Source of the DNA: Pedobacter changchengzhani
GTDB lineage: Bacteria > Bacteroidota > Bacteroidia > Sphingobacteriales > Sphingobacteriaceae
DNA length: 64,000 bases
NCBI RefSeq assembly: GCF_004354365.1
Contig: NZ_SJCY01000009.1
Location: 124,001-188,000, forward strand
Reading direction: 5' to 3'
Shown here: positions 17,078 through 24,319 of the stretch, one piece after another
Position numbering within the stretch: the first letter of the stretch is position 1
How the letters are laid out: every line of letters begins with the position of its first letter
The notes under the pieces: generated by a model
Told to the model about the DNA's origin: nothing
What the model saw: the letters and a program-made list of their open reading frames with translations, nothing else
Database searches by the model: none
Program-made: the position numbers and the translations under genes

Positions 17078-17536
17078 TTATTTAAACATTAACGTTTTAG
17101 TTTCATTCATTAGTGGTTCTATTAATTTACTATTTTTCGCACCTGACAATGAAATGTTTGCAAGCTTATCATTTTTTTTAAATTCCATTGATAGCGAAGT
17201 CCCACTGTTAATAAAATTAGAAGTGTGTTTAGTGATTATAAATCTTTCAAAATCATTAATGGTATAAATTTGTTTATCAAATAAACCAAAAATAGAGAAT
17301 TCTATTGTTTTATCTTTTTCGTTTATAATTACTTTTCTCCCCAAAGCTATTAAATTAAGGACTATTGGGATTATTGTAAAAAGAAAGAAAGGTATTTCTC
17401 CATCTAATTTACTATTATTTACAATGAAATATATTCCAAGCAAAGTGAAGAATATGAGTGATATAATTGAGAAAGTTTTGTTTATTTTCAGTGAATAAAG
17501 TTTATCTTTTTTTTTTGTATAAAATTGTAGTTTCAT
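17078..17536 (-). CDS. Small membrane protein with PH-like tail (cassette gene)
   Basis: 152-residue hypothetical. Two adjacent transmembrane helices (about 22-38 and 48-66) are followed by a soluble beta-rich part, with VIINEKDKTIEFSIFGLFDKQIYTINDFERFII resembling the strands of bacterial PH-like domains. No enzyme motif is visible. It is the last gene of the cassette array and is followed within 3 bp by attC-like site a. The upstream gene ends 2 bp away and has the same architecture, so the two may form one membrane complex. Confidence 0.72.
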   Translation of the reverse strand: MKLQFYTKKKDKLYSLKINKTFSIISLIFFTLLGIYFIVNNSKLDGEIPFFLFTIIPIVLNLIALGRKVIINEKDKTIEFSIFGLFDKQIYTINDFERFIITKHTSNFINSGTSLSMEFKKNDKLANISLSGAKNSKLIEPLMNETKTLMFK

Positions 17537-17538
17537 AG

Positions 17539-17976
17539 TTATAAATGTGTATTAATTTGTGTTATTTTTTCTTTTAAAATTTCTCCGTATTTTGAGTTTT
17601 CAATAGTAGATAGATTTAATTTATATCCATGACCGAATTTATCATCTTTCATAATTACAGAATAGCTAATTAAATTATTGTTACCACCAGTTTCCATTTT
17701 TTCTATTTTATATATTTCTGAAAAATTCAATATTTTTTGCCCATAACCCAATCTTTTTCTTTTTAACTCTTTACGATTTAAATTAAAAATATATTCAGTT
17801 GAAAAAAAGAAATTTATAATTAAACCAGATACCATTGTGATAAATAAAATTCCGAAAAGAAACTTAATATTTAATTCTGGGAAAATAGCAAATAAACCAA
17901 ATGGTAAAATTGTAATCCCTACAATTACATAGGATACAATAATATAGGGTTTCCAAGGTTTAAAAGTAATAATCAT
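17539..17976 (-). CDS. Small membrane protein with PH-like tail (cassette gene)
   Basis: 145-residue hypothetical with two transmembrane helices (about 12-32 and 38-56) and a cytoplasmic beta-rich tail beginning STEYIFNLNRKELKRKR, reminiscent of bacterial PH-like domains. The domain order matches its neighbour at 17078, from which it is separated by only 2 bp, so the two could be diverged duplicates. It begins the cassette between attC-like sites a and b; site b lies 33 bp upstream of its start. Function is unknown. Confidence 0.72.
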   Translation of the reverse strand: MIITFKPWKPYIIVSYVIVGITILPFGLFAIFPELNIKFLFGILFITMVSGLIINFFFSTEYIFNLNRKELKRKRLGYGQKILNFSEIYKIEKMETGGNNNLISYSVIMKDDKFGHGYKLNLSTIENSKYGEILKEKITQINTHL

Positions 17977-18008
17977 TTTATGTTTTTTTTAAATGTTCTA
18001 TAAAATTA

Positions 18009-18262
18009 CCGCTAACGGCAGTCTGTGAATTAACTAAGTTAAAAAAAGAAACTATTCGGATACCCCTCGGAGAAAAATTTCATACAGACGATTCTAAGAG
18101 GCTCATTTTTAGTTTTTTCACAGCCTGACGGTTTGAAAATTTGTGCAGAAATGGCATTGCTTGCAGAACCATTGTCGCACCGCACGAAATTAAGTAAATA
18201 ACTGATGAAATAACGTAAACCACCGTCAGCCATTTTTGCGCAAATTTGCTGTTGTAGGCAGT
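18009..18262. repeat. attC-like inverted repeats, compound site b
   Basis: Two consecutive stem-loops. The outer-left one begins CCGCTAAC (18009-18016) and pairs CAGTCTGTGAA (18019-18029) with TTCACAGCCTG (18117-18127), 10 of 11 matches. The second pairs AAATTTGTGCAGAAATGGC (18137-18155) with GCCATTTTTGCGCAAATTT (18229-18247), 17 of 19 matches, and ends with GTTGTAGGC (18251-18259). The stop codon of the small cassette ORF is 8 bp beyond. An apparent ORF at 18039-18233 is a by-product of the repeat. Confidence 0.6.
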
Positions 18263-18270
18263 GCTGTTTT

Positions 18271-18432
18271 TTAATTTACAGTCTGCGCTTCAATTTTCGT
18301 AGTCTTGCTGATAATAGCTTTTTGATTTTTCTTCTTCTTAAAATATTCTGACAAAGACTTTTCCTCTTGAGCTGTCAAAGGCTCATGTCCGCCAATAAAG
18401 TCAACTTCCAATTCTTTTCGTGTAGTTTTCAT
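18271..18432 (-). CDS. Small acidic/basic helical protein, partner of the broken acetyltransferase-like gene
   Basis: 53-residue ORF starting with ATG at 18432, two bases after the stop of the upstream (broken) gene, and ending with a Lys-rich tail. The segment VDFIGGHEPLTAQEEKSLSE followed by YFKKKK recurs, as far as I recall, in small Bacteroidota proteins that sit behind the same acetyltransferase-like gene, so the pair is probably a functional unit. The role is unknown. It lies directly before attC-like site b. Confidence 0.6.
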   Translation of the reverse strand: MKTTRKELEVDFIGGHEPLTAQEEKSLSEYFKKKKNQKAIISKTTKIEAQTVN

Positions 18433-18434
18433 AG

Positions 18435-18964
18435 TTATGAGTTTTGAAAATATTTATTGATTAGTACAAGTGCTGATTTTGTTTCTATAATCATTAATCT
18501 TCCGCCAAAATGAAGCGCACCAAGTGTCTTTTCGTAATGGTCCACAAGTTGTGTCTTTGAAATAAAAGATACGTTTCCCTGATGTCCTCTTTGGAAAGAT
18601 AATTAACAGGCAAAAGCAACTAAGTTTCCTGCGACGCCAGCATACATTTTTGTCTTTCCTTTATTAAATGGAGAATTTTCAACTAAATGCATATATACAT
18701 GGTCTTCCTTCACTTCGACACAAGTTAAACCTCGTATTATTGTCGGATTATTCCAAATGGTCAATTTGTAAACATCCTTTTTTGGATTTTTGAATTCACT
18801 TTTCCAGTCAAACAACCAACTGTTTTTTTGGTCACTGATTTTAAGTCTTGAGTCGTCAAGACAGATATTTCAGTTGGAAAACTGTCGCCAGTTACCACGT
18901 TTTCGATAGAGTTCGTGAGCTTATCGATGATAAAGTCTAGACCGATTTCTTCCTGTTTTTTCAC
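18435..18964 (-). pseudogene. Broken acetyltransferase-like cassette gene (frameshift and in-frame stop)
   Basis: Three consecutive pieces rebuild one protein of about 175 residues. The first frame starts MKKQEEIGLDFII at 18964 and stays sensible to DLKSVTKK. At an A7 run (plus-strand T7, 18823-18829) the reading shifts by one base into NSWLFDWKSEFKNP. That frame runs to AGVAGNLVAFAC and meets a TAA at 18603-18605. Past this stop the same frame continues LSFQRGHQGNVSFISKTQ, then DHYEKTLGALHFGGRLMIIE, to a final stop at 18435. The last part resembles a GNAT-type C-terminus. One frameshift plus one nonsense codon make sequencing error alone unlikely. Confidence 0.75.
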
Positions 18965-19025
18965 ATTACTAATTTACGAAAATAGATTGGTAATTTATTT
19001 GTCAGTTGTATGCATTTTGTCGAGT

Positions 19026-19173
19026 AGTACTAGCGATAACGTATTGGGTATTGGCGTAGTGGCAGACTTTCAGCAGAAAAGTTGATTAGAATTACTACCT
19101 TTTAAGTTTGCACAAATGTTTAATCGAAGCAAACCACCCGCCATTATGCCAATACCTTGTTAGCGGTAGTACT
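19026..19173. repeat. attC-like inverted repeat, site c
   Basis: The clearest member of the series: a 148-bp element with two nested pairs of arms. Outer: AGTACTAGCGATAAC (19026-19040) with GTTAGCGGTAGTACT (19159-19173), 13 of 15 complementary. Inner: GGTATTGGCGTAGTGGC (19047-19063) with GCCATTATGCCAATACC (19140-19156), 15 of 17. AAC and GTT bound the outer boxes as in integron recombination sites, and the size is near the upper attC range. The right end overlaps the stop codon of the gene at 19172. Confidence 0.7.
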
Positions 19174-19663
19174 AATCCTGATGTCCATATCCAAGTTCTT
19201 CGTTTTTGTCCCAAAATGATATAAATAATTCAGCTGGTGTACCTCTCTTACTAGTCCAAATTGCTACAATTTTTATAGCCTTTTCTAAATCATCAAGATA
19301 TGCCATTCTACCGTCACTACCTCTAATTCCTTTATCATCTTTTTTTGCCCCACGGTTTATTAGGATGTTTTTTTCATCATACACAATTCTTCTAACGTCT
19401 TCAAAGTCCTTACCTTTTGGCAACGTATCTTTAAGAAGTTTCGTTAGCCCATTATAATATAATTGGAATTTAGTTACAGGGTCATCAATCTTCTGTCCCA
19501 GTAATTTATCTGCTTCATTTTCGGTTATAAGTTCAGAATTAATATCTAGAGCTAATTGCTCACCTTTAATTTCTTCTGATTTTTGTAGCAACTCTAACCT
19601 TTCTAAGTCTTCTTTTGAAAGGTTTCGTTCCCCAGTGCCTAACTTTTTTTTGTTTTCTTCCAC
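19172..19663 (-). CDS. Hypothetical protein paired with HTH-ImmA protein
   Basis: 163-residue soluble protein, charged and mostly helical, starting from a GTG 10 bp after the upstream metallopeptidase gene. The C-terminal third (GSDGRMAYLDDLEKAIKIV, then PAELFISFWDKNEELGYGHQ) looks like a conserved domain but I do not recognise it. No signal peptide or membrane helix. The position as the second gene behind a repressor-peptidase fusion suggests a two-component system such as toxin-antitoxin or peptidase-controlled stress response; which partner is toxic, if any, cannot be told. Its stop overlaps attC-like site c. Confidence 0.75.
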   Translation of the reverse strand: MEENKKKLGTGERNLSKEDLERLELLQKSEEIKGEQLALDINSELITENEADKLLGQKIDDPVTKFQLYYNGLTKLLKDTLPKGKDFEDVRRIVYDEKNILINRGAKKDDKGIRGSDGRMAYLDDLEKAIKIVAIWTSKRGTPAELFISFWDKNEELGYGHQD

Positions 19664-19673
19664 ATTAAATAAT

Positions 19674-20849
19674 TTATACAGTTAACAATTCTTTTATTCT
19701 ATTCGCAGTTTCTTTTATTTCCTCAATATCCCAATTAGCTATATTGAGATTTTTTGTGAGATTTGACATCTTTGGAAACCGGTCTTTAAATGCTCCCCAA
19801 TAGTCATTTCCAATTTCCGCTTGCCTCCATTGAAATTGTGAGTAGATAATTGAAGGATGTATTTGGCATTCATTAGCAAATTTCTCAACTATTAATTTAT
19901 TATGGATTAATTTTTCAATGTATCTCATTTTTTCTTTTGACAGAAGATATTCACCTGCAAATTCATTTGCCCTATCCTCTTGAATTAAAAATAAATCTGG
20001 CTCACCAGATAGATGATAGGTGGTTTTTTCAATAATATCAAGGTCGTATAGTACGTGATGAAGTTCGTGAATCAAAGCAAACCAAATAGTTGCGTAATTT
20101 TTATTCAAATCTGTTATTACTACACAAGGTTTTTTGTTTATTATAAAAGTTGCTCCGCGAATTTGAGTTTTCGGTAATGATGGCTGAAATATAACTGTAA
20201 CTCCGATGTTGTATAAAGCTTGAAAAACGGTCATAAGTCCTTTTTCAATATTCTTTGTATATGGTTTTATTTTAGGAATTAAATCAATTAAACTGTTACG
20301 GTTGTATTCATTAGGGTTATCAATTGTTTCAAAATATTTATAACTTGATTTAATCCAGAAATCTTTCATTTTGTCACTAAAAGACTTCTTAGTTCTACTA
20401 TATAAAGCCTCGTTAAGTTCTACGTCGTATTCATAAATCGAGTTTAATCCAAAGAACTTACTTATTCTGTTTTTGAGATTATCAATATCGTCAGTTTTTT
20501 TTATAAAACCTAGTGTTAACAGTGCTTTCAAATCGAAAAACTTATTAATAAAAGTGATGTCCATCGAGTCCTGAAGTTCTTTGAGTTCTTCTGCTGACCT
20601 CTCGTTGTAATGAATTATTAATAAATTTTCTAAACTTATTTCTAGAAATTCGCCTAATTTGATAAGCTTGTTAATATCTGTTTGTTTAGAAGTCTTGTTA
20701 ATAATTGCGTCTAAACTCTTCCTCTCAATACCAGCAAGTTTTTCGAATTGAGTTTTATTTAAACCAGAATTTTCAAGTTTTTCTATAAGTAACTCTTCAA
20801 GAGTTGGCCCTTTATAGTTAAAACTTTGACTGAGGATTTTTGTAACCAT
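19674..20849 (-). CDS. HTH-domain ImmA/IrrE family metallopeptidase
   Basis: 391-residue fusion of an XRE/Cro-type helix-turn-helix (about residues 18-78, KTQFEKLAGIERKSLDAII in the recognition region) and a C-terminal ImmA/IrrE zinc peptidase. The active site is HELHH at 261-265 with the third ligand in EDRANEF (Glu291 or Glu296). Relatives cleave repressors to switch on stress or mobile-element genes, or act in HigA-like antitoxin modules. First gene of a two-gene unit with its own promoter framed by two palindromes, so autoregulation is likely. It lies in the cassette between attC-like sites c and d. Confidence 0.87.
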   Translation of the reverse strand: MVTKILSQSFNYKGPTLEELLIEKLENSGLNKTQFEKLAGIERKSLDAIINKTSKQTDINKLIKLGEFLEISLENLLIIHYNERSAEELKELQDSMDITFINKFFDLKALLTLGFIKKTDDIDNLKNRISKFFGLNSIYEYDVELNEALYSRTKKSFSDKMKDFWIKSSYKYFETIDNPNEYNRNSLIDLIPKIKPYTKNIEKGLMTVFQALYNIGVTVIFQPSLPKTQIRGATFIINKKPCVVITDLNKNYATIWFALIHELHHVLYDLDIIEKTTYHLSGEPDLFLIQEDRANEFAGEYLLSKEKMRYIEKLIHNKLIVEKFANECQIHPSIIYSQFQWRQAEIGNDYWGAFKDRFPKMSNLTKNLNIANWDIEEIKETANRIKELLTV

Positions 20850-20857
20850 TATTTTTA

Positions 20858-20923
20858 AGGTGAATTTACCTCAAATGTAAGTTTATTTTTAAAAAAACCA
20901 AAATAATAGAGGTAAATTTACCT
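20858..20923 (-). promoter_or_regulatory. Promoter with twin palindromic operators for the HTH-ImmA operon
   Basis: On the minus strand TTTG (20899-20902), a 19-bp spacer and TACATTTG (20872-20879) exactly fit the Bacteroidota promoter. Two 14-bp palindromes frame it: AGGTAAATTTACCT (20910-20923, perfect) upstream and AGGTGAATTTACCT (20858-20871, one mismatched pair) directly downstream of the -7 box. Their centres are 52 bp apart, about five helical turns, so the HTH protein could bind both and loop or block the promoter. Confidence 0.82.
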
Positions 20924-20978
20924 TTCTTATTTATTTCAAGAAAGACGATGATTTGAGTTGAGAGTCGGTAGGTATTGC

Positions 20979-21110
20979 CACTAACGGTTTGCGTATTGGC
21001 GATGGTGCGGCTAAAAATATGGACTTTTTGTATTAAAAATTAATATTCGGAACATCTAAAATGGTTAAACTTGCGATTCCTCCGCACTATTGCCAATACG
21101 ATGTTGTATG
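20979..21110. repeat. attC-like inverted repeat, site d
   Basis: Inner arms CGTATTGGCGATGGTGCGG (20992-21010) and CCGCACTATTGCCAATACG (21082-21100) are complementary at 17 of 19 positions. The outer boxes are CACTAACGG on the left (AAC at 20983-20985) and GTTGTATGC on the right (GTT at 21103-21105). The stop codon of the BatD-like gene is 12 bp beyond the right GTT. The inner arm shares GTATTGGC with site c. Confidence 0.68.
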
Positions 21111-21117
21111 CTGTGCT

Positions 21118-22065
21118 TTATTCCATTTTTATTGTTAATTTATTCGATTTTACTTTTAATATTGTCGAGCCATTTTCAGTGATATTATAACTTCCTTCGT
21201 CATTTGGAACATATTCTTTAAAATAATCGGTATTGTTTTTATATATGTGATAATCATAATAACTTTCTCCGAGAATAAAATTCTTTTGTGTTTTTGGTAA
21301 AAGATGTAGTCCCAAAATTAGTGTTCTAATATAAAATTCACCCTCAATTTCTTCCATTGACTGTCTGTTTTTAAGAATATTCCAATCAACATCCACAATC
21401 TCAAACTTTTGGTTTATTAATTTTTCAAAATCATCTATTCCTGCAATATTATCGATAGTTTCTTCAACGCCTAAATTTATTTGGTTGTTTTTTCCCGTCA
21501 GAGAAATACTTTTTGGCGTTCCACTCGTTCTATTGTTTTCAGAAAATTTAGAATATTCATAAAGAGTCAATTTAATTGTGTCTGTTTTTTTGTAAGAACT
21601 TTTGTCTGCTGACCAAATTACTTTGATATCATTTTTGTCAATAGTTATTTTATCAACAACATTGATGTGAAATGGTTTACTTTTATATTCTTTTCCTTTA
21701 TACAATACTGTCATAATCGGAAAATCAATTCGTCCAAGCCTTGTTGGTTTTGCATACGTATAAAATTCATAAAACGTTTTGATAACTTTATCATTTTCAT
21801 CTGTGATGCTATTCTCAGAAGTCATGTGAACTCTATCTAAATTATTAGTCAGTTCTAAACCGTCAATTTCTTTAACATTTGTGTATATACTATCTGGTTT
21901 TTCCTCAAAATGTATACTGAAATCAATAGACTTTCCAATTTCTGCTTCGGGTTGTACGACAAACCAAACAAAATCTTTGTCATTTTTGCTTTGACAAGAA
22001 AGAATTGTAAATGGAAAAATTATAATTATTAGATAAATAAAAAATGTGGCTTTTAATTTGTTCAT
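21118..22065 (-). CDS. BatD-like lipoprotein (cassette gene)
   Basis: 315-residue lipoprotein; the signal ends at Cys24 (TILSCQSK). The first half resembles the N-terminal beta-sandwich of BatD/oxygen-tolerance proteins: IGKSIDFSIHFEEKP, then VIKTFYEFYTYAKPTRLGRI followed by DFPIMTVLYKGKEYKSKPF. The C-terminal half has no recognised motif and lacks the membrane helix of full BatD. No batA/B genes are near. It is a solitary cassette gene between attC-like site d and the partial boundary at 22100. Confidence 0.75.
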   Translation of the reverse strand: MNKLKATFFIYLIIIIFPFTILSCQSKNDKDFVWFVVQPEAEIGKSIDFSIHFEEKPDSIYTNVKEIDGLELTNNLDRVHMTSENSITDENDKVIKTFYEFYTYAKPTRLGRIDFPIMTVLYKGKEYKSKPFHINVVDKITIDKNDIKVIWSADKSSYKKTDTIKLTLYEYSKFSENNRTSGTPKSISLTGKNNQINLGVEETIDNIAGIDDFEKLINQKFEIVDVDWNILKNRQSMEEIEGEFYIRTLILGLHLLPKTQKNFILGESYYDYHIYKNNTDYFKEYVPNDEGSYNITENGSTILKVKSNKLTIKME

Positions 22066-22099
22066 TTGTGTAAATTTCTATTTAAAGATTTGTCAGAAG

Positions 22100-22133
22100 C
22101 GGTCTGTTAGCATAGCATACAACTCGTAAATAT
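22100..22133. other. Partial attC-like boundary at the proximal end of the array
   Basis: GCGGTCTGTTAGC followed by ATAGCATACAAC. The first part resembles the GTTAGCGG right box of sites a and c, and AGCATACAAC is the complement-type left box seen at 21103-21112. No matching inner arms were found further right, so this may be the degenerate end of the array. Confidence 0.4.
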
Positions 22134-22356
22134 ACGCAACTCGCTTTAATCTATCCGTTTATAAACGAATATAAATGTTTAAACTCCTATTATTAAATTT
22201 ATTTTTCTCTATACACTATCAACAGCTCAATGTTGCAACAATTCACAACCAATAGGGCGTTTTGTTCTAAATTAAATTAGTTGTCTTTTTACGCAGAAAC
22301 TTTTTCTATTCACCTTTAAATTTAAAAGTTGGCCTTTCGATAGATATGTTGCGTGA

Positions 22357-23367
22357 TTAAATATACAACATCCCGATTACCGAAAATAGGTAGATCACGA
22401 TTACAATCCAAGAATCGATACCCATACCTTTTTTTCTTGTAGGCAATTTCAGCACCATGCCAATTAAATAAACGGAAGTTATGATGATGGCTACGGTGGT
22501 TAAATAAATATCTACATTTTGCGCTTTAGGTAAAATGGGGTTATTGCTTATTAAGCTAGCAATTAAAAATAAAACGGGTAAAAAAGCATTTCCGCCAAAA
22601 ATATCGCTGATGATAGGCTGATAACTTTTTGCTTTTACAAAAGCCATGCCGCTCGAAATTTCGGGTAAAGAAGTAACCAATGCTAAAATCGTGGCGCCGA
22701 AAATGATGCCGTTGATGTTAAAGTGAGTGGCAATTTTATCACTCGTAACCTCCAATAAAACGCCAAATACCAATACCACAATTGCGATTGAAATTAGCCA
22801 AACTAAAGCGGATGTTTTGGTGTATTTATGAGTGTTAGTCGGGTTGGGGGTAGCCGAAGTATCTTTCTTTTTTGATTGAAATTTTTTTAATAAAAGTATG
22901 CTGGTTAACCACGAAAATGCGATTAAAATTTCGGGTGCAGTGCTTCTAAACATCATGTTCGATTGATGAATCTGTTTGCCAAGAATAACCAATACCAAGA
23001 TTATAATCAGGAATAATCCTTGTAAAATACTCGTTTTATTGCTCACCAATGTGCTTAAAGGCTTCGGTTCTTTGCGCGATGCGAAATCGAACAACACCAA
23101 TAATAGCGATTGTATTACGATTCCACCTAAAATATTACCCACTGCTAAATCAATATTTCCGCTCATCGCACCACTTACGGTAATGGCTATTTCGGGTAAA
23201 TTGGTTACGATGGATAAAATAATCGTGCCACCAAATGAGCTTCCTAACTTGAATTGATCATCAATAAAATTAACTACGTTAGATAGTTTGCTGCTAAAAA
23301 TCCATAATAGAATTACGGAAACTAAAAAGATCCAAATGGATTGATCGAAAGAAAGGTTTATTTGCAT
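22357..23367 (-). CDS. Calcium/sodium:cation antiporter, CaCA superfamily
   Basis: Inner-membrane exchanger of 336 residues with about ten transmembrane helices in two homologous halves. Each half has the ion-binding alpha-repeat: TIILSIVTNLPEIAITVSGA in the first and TILALVTSLPEISSGMAF in the second, with the acidic residue after Pro expected to coordinate cations. A hydrophilic loop near the middle carries Lys-rich and Thr/Pro/Asn-rich segments. It is a single gene between the cassette array and the plus-strand envelope block. Whether Ca2+ or another cation is carried is not visible. Confidence 0.9.
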   Translation of the reverse strand: MQINLSFDQSIWIFLVSVILLWIFSSKLSNVVNFIDDQFKLGSSFGGTIILSIVTNLPEIAITVSGAMSGNIDLAVGNILGGIVIQSLLLVLFDFASRKEPKPLSTLVSNKTSILQGLFLIIILVLVILGKQIHQSNMMFRSTAPEILIAFSWLTSILLLKKFQSKKKDTSATPNPTNTHKYTKTSALVWLISIAIVVLVFGVLLEVTSDKIATHFNINGIIFGATILALVTSLPEISSGMAFVKAKSYQPIISDIFGGNAFLPVLFLIASLISNNPILPKAQNVDIYLTTVAIIITSVYLIGMVLKLPTRKKGMGIDSWIVIVIYLFSVIGMLYI

Positions 23368-23800
23368 AGTTTGCTGGCAATGTTAACGTATTTTGTATTG
23401 AACTTAATTTAGTACTGCTGGTTTCAATTGGTACTAAAACCCGCGGAATTATGACTTGTTTTTATAAATGCCAATAAATTTACGACTATAATTAAGCCAC
23501 CATTTTGGTTAAACTTAAAATCTATTATCGTGTTTAACTTTATTGCATTCAATTTTAGAATATAATTAAGTAAAAACCTATTTTTATTTGCATAATCGGT
23601 CTAATAAGCCAAAATTTAACAAAAATTGATGAAGGTTATAAAATGTTAAAGCCGTAATGGTTTTTACACCCAACAAACCGTTATAATTAACTACTTCATT
23701 TAGTACTTAGCCCCGGTTGTAGCGTGCACGCAGTAAAGCGAAAAACGGGAACAGATTTTGTTTTGTGTACAGCCGTTGCGCTTCGAAAAAAAGAAATAAT
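23368..23800. other. Intergenic region with a GC-richer element before the L,D-transpeptidase gene
   Basis: Divergent promoter region of about 430 bp. The first 330 bp are AT-rich without clear motifs. From 23707 the composition changes abruptly: TTAGCCCCGGTTGTAGCG ... AAGCGAAAAACGGGAACAGA, with partly complementary CCCGGTT and AACGGG segments. As I recall it resembles GC-richer intergenic elements common in Sphingobacteriaceae; I cannot verify copy number here. Confidence 0.4.
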
Positions 23801-24316
23801 ATGAAAAAAACAATATTTATAATCGCTTTAATACTGGTTACGGTTGGTTTGATTTATAACTACTATCCCGAGCCAAAACTCCCTGCAAACGCCAACGTAG
23901 ATTTGCTGGTGGTAAAAAAATCGAAACACCAATTGCTTGCTTACAGTAACGGAAAACTTTTAAAAAGTTATAAAGTTTCTTTCGGCGATGCGCCAATTGG
24001 ACATAAAGAATTTGAGGGCGATGAGAAAACACCCGAAGGAATTTACACCATAAATGCTAAAAACGATAAAAGTGGATACCATAAAAATCTTGGTATTTCT
24101 TATCCTAATTTAGCCGATATTGCCCACGCAAAAGCGATTGGTAAACCAGCAGGTGGCGACGTTAAAATACATGCCCTGAAAAATGGATTAGGAGCAATTA
24201 ATAAATTTCAGCGGTTAATAAACTGGACAAATGGCTGTATTGCACTTACAAATAGCGAGGTTGATGAACTTTACGCATCGGTAAAAATTGGAACTAAAAT
24301 AGAAATTAAACCATAA
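23801..24316 (+). CDS. L,D-transpeptidase (YkuD) family protein
   Basis: Envelope enzyme of 171 residues with an N-terminal signal/anchor helix (residues 4-21). YkuD-type features: VVKKSKHQLLAY start, the conserved GDAPIGHKEFEGDEKTPEG block, His124 in KIHALKN and the catalytic Cys146 in NWTNGCIALTN. It is expected to make or edit 3-3 peptidoglycan cross-links or attach proteins to the wall. ATG at 23801 is preferred to one at 23765, because it starts the signal. The DUF6694-like lipoprotein gene follows after 3 bp. Confidence 0.88.
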   Translation: MKKTIFIIALILVTVGLIYNYYPEPKLPANANVDLLVVKKSKHQLLAYSNGKLLKSYKVSFGDAPIGHKEFEGDEKTPEGIYTINAKNDKSGYHKNLGISYPNLADIAHAKAIGKPAGGDVKIHALKNGLGAINKFQRLINWTNGCIALTNSEVDELYASVKIGTKIEIKP

Positions 24317-24319
24317 AAT

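Noticed and set aside
18039..18233. Open reading frame of 64 codons on the minus strand.
   Set aside because: It lies wholly within the attC-like compound site b; its coding look arises from the inverted repeats.
17013..21110. Calling the inverted repeats proven attC sites.
   Set aside because: Only one core box meets RYYYAAC and none fully meets GTTRRRY, and no integrase gene is in the window; kept as attC-like.
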